NCBI GenBank assembly: GCA_035610365.1
Contig: CM069432.1
Coordinates: forward strand, 167,770,035-167,834,034
Length of the DNA stretch: 64,000 bases
Source: Aquatica leii
Lineage: Eukaryota; Arthropoda; Insecta; Coleoptera; Lampyridae
Direction: 5' to 3'
This document shows positions 10,290 to 21,604 of the stretch, piece after piece. A program made the translations under genes and the position numbers. Every line of letters starts with the position of its first letter. The stretch's first letter is position 1. The notes under the pieces are model-generated. The model made no database searches, was not told the origin of the DNA, and was given only the letters and a program-made list of their open reading frames with translations.

Positions 10290-11495
10290 CTCATATAAAT
10301 GTACGTCATAAATGCAGTTTCAATTTAACCAAAAAAAACCACGGATTCTTCTATTAAACATTTATGTTGGTTTCTTTTTTCAACGTAGGTATTTTTCCTA
10401 ATTAACTAATAAAACGAAGTTGATGGTGTGTTGAATTACATTTGTTACAGAATTAGCGCAATTTTTGATAACTTAACATTAAAGCTAAGGTATATAAAAA
10501 AAATACTGTAACACGTAATGGTCGAGATGTTAATCTCTCTCTCCAAGATCTCAAAATTTCAGCGGAAATCTTTAGAATAGTTAAATTTACATTAAATTGT
10601 TTTATTAAGCTTGAGTTTACTGCTGCGACTTTAAAACACTTCTTGTTTGATCACATTATACATTTCTAATTTTATGAGTTTTTACTTTATTGGATTAGAT
10701 TTATTAGATTTAGAAAGATGGTATTTTGTAACTTTAACGTGGCACCAAAGAAGCATTTGGCATTATTTACTGATTTCCACCAAAGTGTAAAAACAAACAA
10801 ATAACAAACACGCTTTTATTTTTTAGGATGCTCAATACGTGCATGGCATATTTTATGTAATGCCCATCATTTATATATGTTGTTTAGTTTTAAGCCGAAA
10901 TAATCATAATACAACGTTCATACAATATTAGTGAGATTCCAACTTTGCTCAGGAAAAAGAAATCAGGCCTATGCGTAACAAAATATGTTAAGACAGTTTT
11001 ACACTTTCTGTTCGTTATACTATTAAAAAATTAAGACACAATTAGAGTTCATAACGTTTTTTATACGAGTGTTGCGGCTGCATAAAAGATATGCCATTTA
11101 TGTAAACTCTGTAATTGAAACATAGAAACAAGTCAAAGTACTCTAAAAAAAAGTTTGGACATACACAAGCTGTTGTATTTTGCACGAATTTACAAATTAT
11201 CATAACAGCTCTAAAAATTTTTCTAGTTTTACAAAAAATTTTAACTATATGTATGTACATGACATAATTCTTTGTTAATTATTCAAAAATTGTATTACTT
11301 TTTTATCTACACAGTATAACATATTGAAGTTACGATTGTATTTGAAATGTTTTGTACTACAAAAAATATGATTTAAAGCTCTGTGTAAAAGAAATATTGA
11401 TTTTTGTCAAAAAGAATTTATCTTAAAATACCAGTACTTTATTTTGTAAATAATTGTATAGGTTAAAGATTTGTAATTGACCATTGACTATTCTT
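10290..11495. other. AT-rich stretch of copy B, nothing recognised
   Basis: Counterpart of 4650-5860. Confidence 0.6.
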
Positions 11496-11504
11496 GATTT
11501 GATT

Positions 11505-11800
11505 ATAAGTGATTTTCGTCTAACTTAATAGAACAACCAGACTATTAAACTTTGATGGTTCCTAATAAGTTAAACTTGTCCGTCCATCACTAAAATTTTC
11601 AGTTTCATCAATGGCAATTAGCACTCTGAAGTTGCAAGCTGGAATGTCTTCTAAAACGTCAGTTTGTTTGAGTTCACAAACAACAAAGACGCAAAAAGTC
11701 AAGTTCAGTTTTTTCTTTTGGTTGACAAAATAAACTAGGATCAAACCTATAAATTTAAAATGGTTTCACTACAACGCGGTCTAAGCTGCAAGAGAAAACA
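11505..11800 (+). repeat. Diverged PLE tail (copy B)
   Basis: Counterpart of 5870-6150. It includes the decayed motif at 11626-11662. Confidence 0.6.
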
Positions 11801-13200
11801 AAAAGGAAACACATAATGTACTTTTTAAATTACCTTAACAAAAGCTTTTATATCGACTCTTAAATCATCAGTTGGAGATAACATAAAGCATCTATTTTCT
11901 ATGTATAAAGTGAAACTACTAGCCGTGACTTAGTTTGCTATCAAGAATTACGTAATAATTAAAGTTCTGACATTATTCGTACATTGAAAATTTTTGAGAT
12001 CAACAAGTTATATGTTAATTTACAAACATACAATGATTTATCAAGTTACTTGAAGTTATCCTTAAAAAAAATTGTAACTGCTCTAATTTCAATGTTTCAA
12101 ACATACAATCATAATTATAATGTTAAAATACTGTAACTTGCTAAAAAAAACTATTTTTGGATAATTGTGGATCTACGCAAGTAAGCAATATTTACTTTAA
12201 TTTTTTTAACAACTTCATTCATCTAAAGTAAAGATGACATTTTTTAGACTAAGACTAGTTAATTTGGTAACAATTTTTATGAAACTCGTTGGAAACTATT
12301 GTTTACTTTATGATCAGTTGTAATATACTATAAACAGTTCTTTCGATTAAAAAACTTAGAAATTTTAATTCGATTATATGTAAAACATCAACATTTGAAA
12401 TCAATGTATGTACTTATGGCCAGAAATTGTAGAAGAAAATAATGTGCAAAATAAAGATAAAAGTTATCTAAATGGTTTAATCAATAAACTTTAAAAATGT
12501 CAATAAAAGATATGTGACAAATCAAATAAAGTAAATTAAAAAACAGTGATTTAAAATTTAGGTTTAATTCAAAAAGATTCTTAATATCAAATGTAAGGCT
12601 AATGGAAGTGTCAATGTAAGTACATACATGTAAATGTATTACTCAATTAAACCTTCTTATTTACACTTTTTCTACTATTACAACTACATAAAACACACCA
12701 AACCATTATGTCCTAAGTGTCTTTAATTAAAAACTAAAAAAAACATATAAACAAACAGAAAAATCACTATAAAATTTCGTATCGATGTAAACTTGAAAGT
12801 TTGATTTTAAATTTTATTTTACATTACTGACTTCTTTCTTATCTTAATAGTACAAAACTAATAGTTTTTATATTTCGAATGTTTTTACTATATTACTATA
12901 ACGTAAAACAATAAGTATTTATTTTCAACTTGAGTTATTAACATTTGTGTACTAACGTTAATTTTAATAAAATCCACTATTGAAAACGTTGTAAAATTCA
13001 ACCTGCTGTTAAGTTAGACAACAAAATTAATTCAAAACGAAAGATAATTTTGTTTAATAAGCAGTAACTTAATACAATATTATAATCACACTGAACTGAA
13101 ACTTGTTGCAAGGTCACACAGCAGATTCTGTATAATATGAGGTCTATTAATAGAATTAACTTGCGCCGTCATTATTTGTATCTTATTGTAGTTGAATTTT
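11800..13200. other. AT-rich stretch of copy B, nothing recognised
   Basis: Counterpart of 6160-7500, with about 54 extra bases near 12485-12540. Confidence 0.6.
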
Positions 13201-13204
13201 GCTC

Positions 13205-13248
13205 AACGTGAGATCCCAGAAGTTGACAACGCTGCTGGATCTCACGTT
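13205..13248. repeat. Stem-loop with AACGTGAGATCC arms (copy B)
   Basis: Identical to 7505-7548. Confidence 0.9.
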
Positions 13249-13480
13249 CACTCATGTATCTCTAAATAAACAAACATATACGTTGACTTAACTCTTATTC
13301 TAAAGGATCTAGTTTTGTTACTGGTTTATCAATTTGCAAAATCTTTTCCCCTCTGAGGGAAAAATGGTTCAGTTGCTTGACATAAGCGTATTAAGGCAGA
13401 AAAAAAATTCTTATATTTTTTCCTTGTGGCGGATCTCGGGTTGTCATGATTTTCCTCGGATCTAGACTTGATACAGAAAC

Positions 13481-13482
<2 letters not shown>

Positions 13483-13512
<30 letters not shown>
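13483..13512. repeat. (AT)15 microsatellite
   Basis: Ends copy B and begins the CCTCC module at 13513. Confidence 0.97.
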
Positions 13513-13515
<3 letters not shown>

Positions 13516-13850
13516 TTTAGTACTCATACACCTCCGAATGCTATATGAATAGATCGATTTCGCCTCCGTTTTTACGTGTTTGCCTCCGTTTTCGGAGCCG
13601 AAAGCGTTTTTCTTATTTTTCATCTGTATTATCTTTCTTGAGACACTCTCTATCGTTTGACGATTTTTTTGCCGGAGGTGAAAACGATCTAAATATCCAT
13701 ACAAAAATACAATACAGTTCTACTAGTTATTCACTAGGGGCGCTGCTGTTTTATATTCATGATGTATTTAGTTCTAAACCACCTCCTTATGCTACTAGTA
13801 CGTATATGCCTCATCATATTGGCAACACCGCTAGAGGTAAAAACGATACA
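13513..13850. repeat. (AT)n-anchored CCTCC module 1
   Basis: Directly after (AT)15 the sequence becomes locally GC-richer with repeated CCTCCG/GCCTCC words (about 13531, 13561, 13581), a GGAGGTG near 13674, and at its far end TTGGCAACACCGCTAGAGG. A similar end word (TTGGCAGCGCCGCTGGAGG) closes module 2 at 17884. Overlapping open frames (13462-13704 minus, 13545-13928 plus) look like by-products of this composition. Confidence 0.55.
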
Positions 13851-13929
13851 AAGATATATGTACATGACGTATATGGATATAATTACTTTTCTGGATTTAG
13901 TCGTACCTACAGACCTCGTATTTTCTAAC

Positions 13930-14570
13930 AGTCAATTTTTGTTTAATTTGCTTATATAACAGATTAGTAAGGTAAGTATGATATTAATATGAACTAATAT
14001 AAAACAAATCATTATACATATATACAGTATATCTCCAGATCAAATTTACAAGAGGATAAACCATTTAATTTTACGAAAAAGTTTACTGTGACACCTAGAG
14101 AAAAATAAAAAAGTTTAAACAAAAAAATGCCATTATCTACAGAATAAAATCTTTATACAAAAATAAATAATATTAATTAATTGTTAGATCTGGGACACTG
14201 TTTTGGACTTTGAACGAAACGTTGGCAATTTCGGTTTCTACTTTAAAACGGTTTAAACCCAAAAAACGTTTTCACTTTACTTCGGCCATGGAAGCCTCTG
14301 ATCTTATATTTAAATTCATTTTATTTTGTAGAAATGTTTTAATCATATTATTAAAAAAAAATAATTTTGTTTTTAGGTAGCTGTTTAGTTACAATTAAAT
14401 AAATAACACGCAGTTATAAAGTTTATTAAACAAAGATTATAAAAGTAAAAAAATGAAAACAATACAATACAAATAATAAAATAATGACATTATGTCAAAA
14501 TGACTACGTATTTTTATTTTTCTGCTGTTGTGTATATGTTATAAACAAAAGTCTTCACTTTCTGTTGGTT
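13930..14570. other. AT-rich spacer
   Basis: No coding or repeat signal recognised apart from A/T runs. Confidence 0.5.
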
Positions 14571-14574
14571 CATA

Positions 14575-15090
14575 AGCTCACACACCCCAGAATTTTTAGA
14601 GCTTACTTGTTTTTAGTATGCTGTTTAAAGTGACGATACCAATTTTTTCTGTTTTTCTGTTCTTCTAACTATTCTGCTTCTTTTCTATTTTTGCAACATT
14701 TTTAGAACTTGTTAAACTTCATCTTTTTCCTCCTGCATTTTTGTAGTGGAAGGTTTGTTTTTTTGTACAGGTTCCGGTGGTGAGTTCGGTAGAATGCACT
14801 CTTCATCAGAATTAATACTAATGACAGTTAGTGCCTTGTTTTTGTATTCAATTTGACCCCCTTTGTCAAATAACGTTAACAATGTTGCAACCTTGACCGT
14901 TTAGTGCGCTTTTTAACTTATTTCGTAAAATTCATGGTGAGTTTTTACTGTGTGGCCCATGAATTTTGCAAATTGGGCACTTTGATTTTTACTAGCTGCA
15001 TCAGAGTTGCAAATAAACAAATATTTGTTTTTTGCGGCATCATTTCACTTCTTAATTCAAGTAACAAGTCTATAAATTCTTGTACATTTG
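14575..15090 (-). pseudogene. Tyrosine-recombinase-like protein, C-terminal fossil
   Basis: Read from about 15090 down, the minus strand gives NVQEFIDLLLELRSEMM, then after a small frame change SDAASKNQSAQFAKF joined to MGHTVKTHHEFY at 14925-14963, then (past two stops) TVKVATLLTLFDKGGQIEY and a proline/serine-rich tail. The spacing of G-H followed by a tyrosine resembles box II of tyrosine recombinases (LGH ... Y), where the tyrosine is the nucleophile. It fits the C-terminal part of the uncharacterised two-zinc-finger family whose N-terminal half is seen at 43783-44553. Stops after FYEIS and in the tail show it is dead. The catalytic box is visible; the family link is inferred. Confidence 0.55.
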
Positions 15091-15299
15091 GCGGAAACAA
15101 AAAGTTATAAGTCTAAAAAAGCATCTACTTATGAAGCCTGTAGTGGACGACTAAATCAAAATGCTGATAGCGTGATTTTAAATGTAAACAGCAATGCGGT
15201 AGGGATTTACCACTCTGTCGTTTGCAAATTTGTAGGTAGTAAAAAACAGTTTTTTAAATCTATTTTCCAATATTTATAGTTAAAAACAAACCATATTAT

Positions 15300-15970
15300 G
15301 AATTTTACTTTGCTATAAATTTACATTTTTTAAAATATAACTTTAAAAAAGAAAATAAAAAATAACTGCTGCACGACACAGATAATGTTAGTTATGTTTT
15401 GGCCAATTAATCAAACTTTAATTTAAAAAAAAACGACACTAGACTTGTTTTAGCATTAGCTACAATAAGAGAAAAAAATATTGGAAATTTTTACAAACCG
15501 TGAGAACAAAGCTATAAACTAAATGAGCGACGTGAGAGAACTACCTTAATTCTCTTTTTAGGTATGAGGAATGTGTTTTTAGCTTGGAGTAGTAATTTTA
15601 CAAAAATGCACTTTGTTCAAAAAAACAAGAAAAAATGCAAAATGCATTTTTCCGTTCTTTAGTAATAATGCTTAATTGGTTGGTCTATCTACTTAGAAAG
15701 GGTTATTTTATCTGCAACATTGTTTGCTTTTAAAGAAAAATTTTTGAACAGTAGATTATTTACTAAAATTGGTTTTAAGCGCAGTTTTTCTGTATGAAAG
15801 GTCGGATCTTCATCGGAGTTGTGGTTGTAGTGAAACGGATCTAACGATTCATAGCCGGTAGAGCCTAAAGAGAATAAAAAAAGAAAACAAATAATCAAAC
15901 ACATTATTATTATTAATTATTAAGTACGCAACCTCAGCTTTTTTAAATTTCTTGAGCATTTTGCTTTCGC
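15300..15970. other. AT-rich spacer
   Basis: No firm feature. A minus-strand frame at 15689-15904 holds a short acidic run (NSDEDPTF) that could be the N-terminal acidic part of the neighbouring recombinase-like fossil, but the support is weak. Confidence 0.35.
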
Positions 15971-15973
15971 TGA

Positions 15974-17080
15974 TTACATTTGATCGCCAATTTTAGAAGT
16001 ATTTTTGTACTTAAACAAAAATAGTACGATATAAAATCTTAAGCTTTCGCGGTTGTTATGATTATGATTATAAGCGACTTTCGGCTTAGACCGCGTCGTA
16101 GTTAAACACCCAGACTTAGGCTTGGTCCTAGTCTCTTCTTGACAGCCAAAACAAGAAGTAGAGCTTGACCTTTGCAGTATTGTCGTTTGTGAATCCAAAC
16201 AAACTGACGTTTCGCAAGACATTGCAGCTTGCATCTTCAGAGTAGTAAATGTCACTGAAAGAAAAGTGTAAATGACGATATTTGACCAATAGCGATTATC
16301 TTTCCGTTACCGCTTGACTGAGATCGTTATTACTTGGAGTAGTGTTTGTGTTCTTTCCAAGAAGGTTGATCTTTGTTTTAGAGGATATAATACTGGTAGC
16401 CAAGATTTGCTGAGTCTTAAACCGTCTTCTCGATTCATATTACATGGATGTTTTTCTATTTCCACGGCTTCTCGGATTAGTCTAGAAAAGTAGAAAGAAG
16501 TTCTAGTCGACACTTTAGTTTGGTCAAAGTTTAGCGTATGTCCTTGGTTTCTCACGTGTTCTGCAACTACTGATTTAGTAACTCTGCGGTGTTTGCAGTC
16601 AGCCATATGTCCTTTTACTTTAACTTCAATAGAGCGTCCCGCCTGTCTTATATAACTTGATCCACAGGAACAAGGAATTTTGTAAACTCCGGTATGTTTT
16701 AGAACCCCTTGTTTGTCTTTAGCAAATGTAAACCAGGTGTTCAGGGTATCCTTAGTCGTAAAAACAGTTTTAATATTATATGCCCCAATTTTCCGTTATT
16801 TTACCTTATCACCAGTACATTAAGAAAGGTTATACTGCTGTTATGTTTTAACTCCATAGTAAATTTAATGCTGTTATGTGCAGAGTTTAGATGTTGAAAG
16901 GACTGACTTAGTTTATCTTTGCCATGAGGCCATACAAAAAACGTATCATCAACATATCTAAACTAAGGTTTTGGTTTTCACTCAACATTTTTCATAATTT
17001 CAGTTACAAAATATTCCATGTAAATTGGCTATAACTGGAGAGAGCGGTGAACGCAAGGCCGTTGTCTTTATAACTGAAAT
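15974..17080 (-). pseudogene. Penelope-like element: RT end, GIY-YIG endonuclease and 3' tail
   Basis: Reverse transcriptase and GIY-YIG endonuclease of a Penelope-like retroelement, which would copy RNA into DNA and nick the target. From 17080 down I read SPLSPVIANLHGIF, then a broken stretch, then RYVDDTFFVWPHGKDKL with the catalytic YVDD at 16945-16956, then SFQHLNSAHNSIKFTMELK. After a gap the GIY-YIG domain starts near 16720: HTGVYKIPCSCG, SYIRQAGRSIEV (the YIG glycine is arginine), [47 protein letters not shown], ending ISVKR and a stop at 16307. The conserved tail at 15974-16300 follows. Stops and frameshifts in the RT part show it is inactive, and the N-terminal half is missing. Confidence 0.85.
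16205..16240 (-). ncRNA. Hammerhead-like motif in PLE tail, best copy
   Basis: On the minus strand CTGAAGA is followed by one T, then GCAAG paired with CTTGC around a CTGCAATGT loop, then GAAACGTCA. Core boxes match the hammerhead consensus CUGANGA and GAAA; the single base between the first box and the stem is non-canonical. Penelope-like elements are known to carry hammerhead motifs, and this one sits just downstream of a GIY-YIG gene. Confidence 0.6.
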
Positions 17081-17089
17081 AAGTGTAAA

Positions 17090-17520
17090 GTAAAAGAACA
17101 TATAGCTGACTGCACACACGGCAGAGTTACTAAATCAGCAGTGGCAGAACACGTGTGAAACCAAGGACACACGCTGAACTTTGATTAAACTAAAGTGTTA
17201 GCTAGAACTCCTTTCTACTTTCCTAGACTAATCCGCGAAGCTGTGGAAATAGAAAAACATCCATGTAATATGAACCGAGAAGACGGTTTAAGACTCAACA
17301 AATCTTGGCTACACTTTTTCTTTCAGTGACATTTACCACTCTGAAGATGCATGCTGCAATGTCTTGCGAAACGTCATTTTTTTTGGGTTCACGAACGACA
17401 ATACGGCAAAGGCCAAGTTCTAATTTTGGTTTGGCTCTCAAGAAGAGACTAAGACCAAGCCTAAGTCTGGTTGTATAACTACTACACGGTCTAAGCCAAA
17501 TGCCGCTTATAATCATAAAA
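17090..17520 (+). pseudogene. Penelope-like element fragment, plus strand, with 3' tail
   Basis: The second half of a GIY-YIG domain on the plus strand: CKVKEHIADCTHGRVTKSAVAEHV, stop, NQGHTLNFD, stop, [40 protein letters not shown]. At about 17312 it jumps straight to the 3' tail, so the stretch that encodes PVLYPLK...ISVKR in the minus copy has been deleted. It meets the minus-strand PLE head to head near 17080-17090. Two in-frame stops and the missing RT make it a remnant. Confidence 0.85.
17341..17376 (+). ncRNA. Hammerhead-like motif in PLE tail
   Basis: CTGAAGA, then GCATG in place of GCAAG in the stem, CTTGC, and an intact GAAACGTCA. One mismatch in the stem relative to 16205-16240. 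Confidence 0.55.
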
Positions 17521-17880
17521 ATAATACAAAATAAAAATGAATTTGGCGATAAAACATTTAAACGTTGTCAAGAATTTTGTACATTACAGTAATTGAAAAG
17601 ACGCAACTAAGCAGTTATTAGAATATTTTGAGTTCTCAGCAATACGCCAATACATCTATTTTCTAATAAAAGAAACTTTTACTTACTGCGAACAAGTATT
17701 TATTGCAGCAGTCTGGTTTAACTGCACACTACTCAAAAACAATGTTAATACACTGTCTGCACACAATAACTCAAAATTAAGTTGTACCACTGTAAAAACT
17801 AAATCACAAGTACAAAATATGATGCTGTATTAATGCAGCGTGCATAAGCTGTTTTGTCAAATGCGTTGAAAATATTTTTA
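17520..17880. other. AT-rich spacer
   Basis: Nothing recognised. Confidence 0.5.
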
Positions 17881-17883
17881 AAC

Positions 17884-18160
17884 TTTGGCAGCGCCGCTGG
17901 AGGTGAACTCAACCGTAGCATTTTACAATTATATATATAAAGAGGCGAAAGCGTCGTAATCTCATATGGAGATAGAGTAGTACTAAATACAGATTTGTAT
18001 TTTGTATGAAAAAAACATGTGATATCATTACCCCTCTACCTTTGCATGTAAAATGGTGTAACACCTGACCCCTTAAATACGGAAAAAACTTGTGTAACAT
18101 AATTTGTTCTACCGGATGGATGGGCGTCCTAAAGATATGCGGAGGCAAAGAGGATACAAA

Positions 18161-18163
<3 letters not shown>
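17884..18163. repeat. (AT)n-anchored CCTCC module 2
   Basis: Begins with TTGGCAGCGCCGCTGGAGG, contains GAGGCGAAAGCGTCG, and ends with TATGCGGAGGCAAAGAGG just before an (AT)n tract. Orientation is opposite to module 1. Confidence 0.5.

Positions 18164-18191
<28 letters not shown>
18164..18191. repeat. (AT)n microsatellite
   Basis: Fourteen AT/TA dinucleotides adjoining module 2. Confidence 0.97.
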
Positions 18192-18199
18192 TTCATTTT

Positions 18200-19890
18200 A
18201 TTTTTTAAGTGATTGTATGACAGATCTGTTGTGGAATAATTTTTTTTAATAAATTATTTTGCCACTGCTTTAAATTTAATTAAATTTAAGAAAACAGCGA
18301 TTAAATGCTATTAAAAACTTTTAAAATAATCACAAAACTGATTAATAAACACTTTCAAAAGTGCTAAATGTACATTATTTATGCGCGCATGTAAACTAAA
18401 ACTACCACAATTCCATTGTAAAATTGTAGGTGGCACAACAATGGACAGTATTTACACAAAATTTGTATGAAGTAAATACTCCCTTGATGGTAGTAACGTA
18501 AATACTAATGATAAAAACAAAACTTAAGTTAATTTTGGCAAATTAAAAATATTGTCTTTGAGTAGTGACAATTTAATCAGTTGGAAGATGATAAGGCGTT
18601 TCCTAAAAAAGAAAAGGTAAATTCACAATTGGCTAGTAGAGTTATTGCAAACTATCGGCATTCGTTATAATAAACTGGTGTTTCACAAGACTTAAGATAC
18701 CAAGTCATTGCTTCTAAATAAATTTTGCTATTGCACTAATTGGATAAATGAATCAACAGTTGCACTTTTCAACTTAGTCGGGTTTCCAATAAAACTACAT
18801 ATAAAACGGTTATGTCACATGCATAATTTGTTGTTTATGATGATACCCAAAAGATTTTTAAATGTGAATCTTTACAAATTGCGTTACAGTAACGCTTTAT
18901 TTTGTAACGACAAGTCCAATAAACAATACCAAATACATACAAGTATCTACATATATAGTCAGCACTTTTTCACTTTTATTTGTTAGTATCTGCATTATAA
19001 TTGATAATAATTTATAGTTTTTAGTAATATCACAGATGTTGAGTTGCCATTAATTATCTAGTCTGATTAACATTGCTTGGGAATGTGATTATTTTGCACT
19101 TATATTTATTTTGGATATTGGGTGTATAAAAGTTTGACTATACATTTTATATTTGAATAATTGTTAATTTTTTCTTTTATCTTCATAATTAACTAATAGA
19201 AACTATATCACTCTCAGCGAATAGTATTTAGAAAACTTTTGCATTCTAACAGCTTTGAGAAAATAATAAAATAAATACTAGTGCAAAATAGTCACATAAA
19301 TTCCTGTCCTGTCTTTGGTAAATTGTAAACGATGTAAAGATAATAAACATAGGTCATAAGTCAATTAATTTTTTTGAATACTAACTCAATATGAAAAAAT
19401 TAAGTTTTGTTGAATAAGTTGTATTGTGTAAATTTAAAAGAAGCTGAATCTTCAGGTGGTTGATATAAACACAAATCAGTAATGTGTAATAAAATCATAA
19501 TACAAATTATTTCTAATTTTATTCTATGTGCATTTTCACCTAAAATATTTTTGTGCTAATACAGAGTTAACATTAAACGTCCTGAAAACGTTTGTAAAAT
19601 GCCTAAATACGTAATAAGGTTTCTAAAAAACGTCATAAATATCTATAAAAGTGTTGTTGGTGGATTATAATCGTGTCTTTTACGATACAATTTTTAAATT
19701 GCGCGTTCTGTGTTTTTGTTGTTACGCACTAGTTTTTGAAGGTTTGAAGAACATTTACGTTGACACAATACACTACCAATGCGACAAAATTTCTTAACAT
19801 GTTTTTCTGGGGACTGCTTTATTAAATTATTGTCAATTAATAAGAGTATGATGGCATAGCCATTTTATAGTATAATTTTACTATGTAACA
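18200..19890. other. AT-rich spacer
   Basis: No coding signal seen. The 92-codon plus frame at 18708-18986 has no recognisable domain and an AT-driven composition. Confidence 0.5.
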
Positions 19891-20235
19891 AAGATAACTA
19901 TAAATAGCTATAACGGCGGTAACACGTTGAATTGATTTAACACCCGCGAATTTCAAAATAGGTTTGAATAATTCTGCGGGATAAAATCACAACGTAAAAG
20001 ACATTGGGGTAAAGCAATGTCAATGCAATTGTGCAAATGCCACCAGAGTAAATTACTGGACGGCCGTTTTGCCGTTTTGAGGTTCTTTAGCACAATTACA
20101 TTGACATTGCTTTACGTCTAATGTCTGTTACGTTGTGATTTTATGCGACAGAATTAATCAAAGCTATTTTTAAATTCGCGGGTGTTAAATCAATTTCAAC
20201 GTGTTACCGCCGTTGTAGCTATTTAAAACTATTGT
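19890..20235. mobile_element. Foldback/MITE-like element related to the 54.7 kb array
   Basis: Arms at about 19902-20034 and 20091-20224 are close reverse complements, including AATAGCTA, CGGCGGTAACACGTTGAA, AACACCCGCGAATTT and AAAATCACAACGTAA. The 56-base centre holds CTGGACGGCCGTTTTGCCG, a block also present at 54885-54905. The element shares the order CACAACGTA, GTCAATGCAA and ATGCCAC with the tandem units at 54681-55570. No obvious coding capacity. Confidence 0.75.
20052..20096 (-). ncRNA. Hammerhead-like motif, CCACTG type (degenerate)
   Basis: On the minus strand CTAAAGA is followed by ACCTCAAAACGGC, AAAACGG and CCGTCCAGTAAT. It resembles 54885-54928 but both core boxes are changed. 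Confidence 0.3.
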
Positions 20236-20259
20236 CAATACTGACACCTGTTGTAAGCT

Positions 20260-21555
20260 GGAACCATCATTACACTATTTCCGTATGAACAAAAATAATG
20301 CTCTACCAAGAACACTTTTTATGCCGTTGTTAGAACCATTTTCAATTCAAATTAAATTGTAACGTAACACTGAAAGGTCAAATAATGAAACTTCACAGTA
20401 CTATAAGCCTCGGTACTGTTTATTTTGGCGGATACCGTATTTTATGCAATTCAGTCAATGTTTTATAAACTATTGTTAATGGCATTATTTTTGCACTATT
20501 TACGTTAAGTATTATTTTAGTTGTTGTTTATTAACTGAAGAAAATTATTTGTTCCAAAACATTATGTGGACTTTAAACAAAACACTGTTCTTTGTATAAT
20601 TTTTCTTTAGAAAAAGCATCAAAACCTTATGTTATTGTAACTAAAAAATCAACTGCCTTTAGGAAAAAAAACTTAGAATATTGCAGATATGTGAAACGCA
20701 CACGAAAACAACTGTAACTTTGATATTTGAAAAAGGACTGTTTCTGAAATTTAAATAATTAATAAAAAGTTTTATTAAGTCTTTAAATAAAACGCCATAG
20801 TGTTACGAGCTAAGATAAAGAAATGGCTTGCATGAATAGCACTTCACAAGTGACCTTGATGTAGAAGGTTAATAAGAAATGTATTTTCTGATATGTATCA
20901 GTTTATAAAAAAAGGACCAACGTTGGAAGAATATCGACTACTAAACTTAGAAAATGCAGTAAAGGATAATCAAACCTAAAAAATTTGTCGTTGATCATAA
21001 ACACTGAATCATTTGATTATCAAAATAATAACAAAAAAGACAAAAGTGGTATAGGGTAATCTCATTTTAACTTATAAGTTATTTAAATTTTCTACCAGAA
21101 TGTTTCCTACTTTGAATGTACCGTCAAAAATACAGTACTATCACGCTTTTCTAGACATTATGTCTACTTACGTTAACTGTAAATGTTTAGGCTTTTACTT
21201 TTTTAACTACATAGTTATCTCTCTGTCTTTGTTTCTATACCACGTCAATATGAGACAAGTGCATATGTTTTAGACAATAATCTTTACTTTAATATTTATC
21301 TTACTGTCTCGAGGAGGTCAGTCAATTTTTGTGCAGTGCAGTTGTCTAGCTCGACGTTTCGTGCAGCTAAGTTTATTAAAATTGTAATTATTACATGGCA
21401 GGTAAATTAACATCAATAATTTATACTACAAGAATTACACTTACATTTATAGACTAGAAAAAATGGTGTGCCTTGACCTGCACTGTAAAGACAATTAATT
21501 ACATCAACTAACACTGAAAATAAATTAATTAAACAGAAGAACAAATACAACACAA
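20260..21555. other. AT-rich spacer
   Basis: Nothing recognised. Confidence 0.5.
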
Positions 21556-21562
21556 CAATAAG

Positions 21563-21598
21563 AAACGTGGACTTAGAATATGTTCTAAGTCCACGTTT
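21563..21598. repeat. Perfect 16-bp hairpin
   Basis: AAACGTGGACTTAGAA at 21563-21578 and its exact reverse complement at 21583-21598, with a TATG loop. No T-run terminator and no second copy noticed. It could be a small foldback scar. Confidence 0.85.
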
Positions 21599-21604
21599 TA
21601 AAAT

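Larger units (their letters stand above)
7827..13512 (+). repeat. Copy B of the 5.6 kb unit
   Basis: Tandem copy of 2276-7826. It starts a few bases further out than copy A: the CGTTCGTCTTATAAAC block is complete here and cut at the palindrome junction in A. It ends with (AT)15. It shares the 113-base segment with the inverted copy at 1-2275. Confidence 0.9.

Noticed and set aside
13545-13928. 127-codon plus-strand frame as a gene
   Set aside because: It runs through the (AT)n-anchored module, whose higher GC lowers stop frequency. No domain and an overlapping minus-strand frame of the same sort.
21350-21375. CGACGTTTCGTGC, resembling the 3' box of a hammerhead on the minus strand
   Set aside because: No CUGANGA box or stem II at the right distance.
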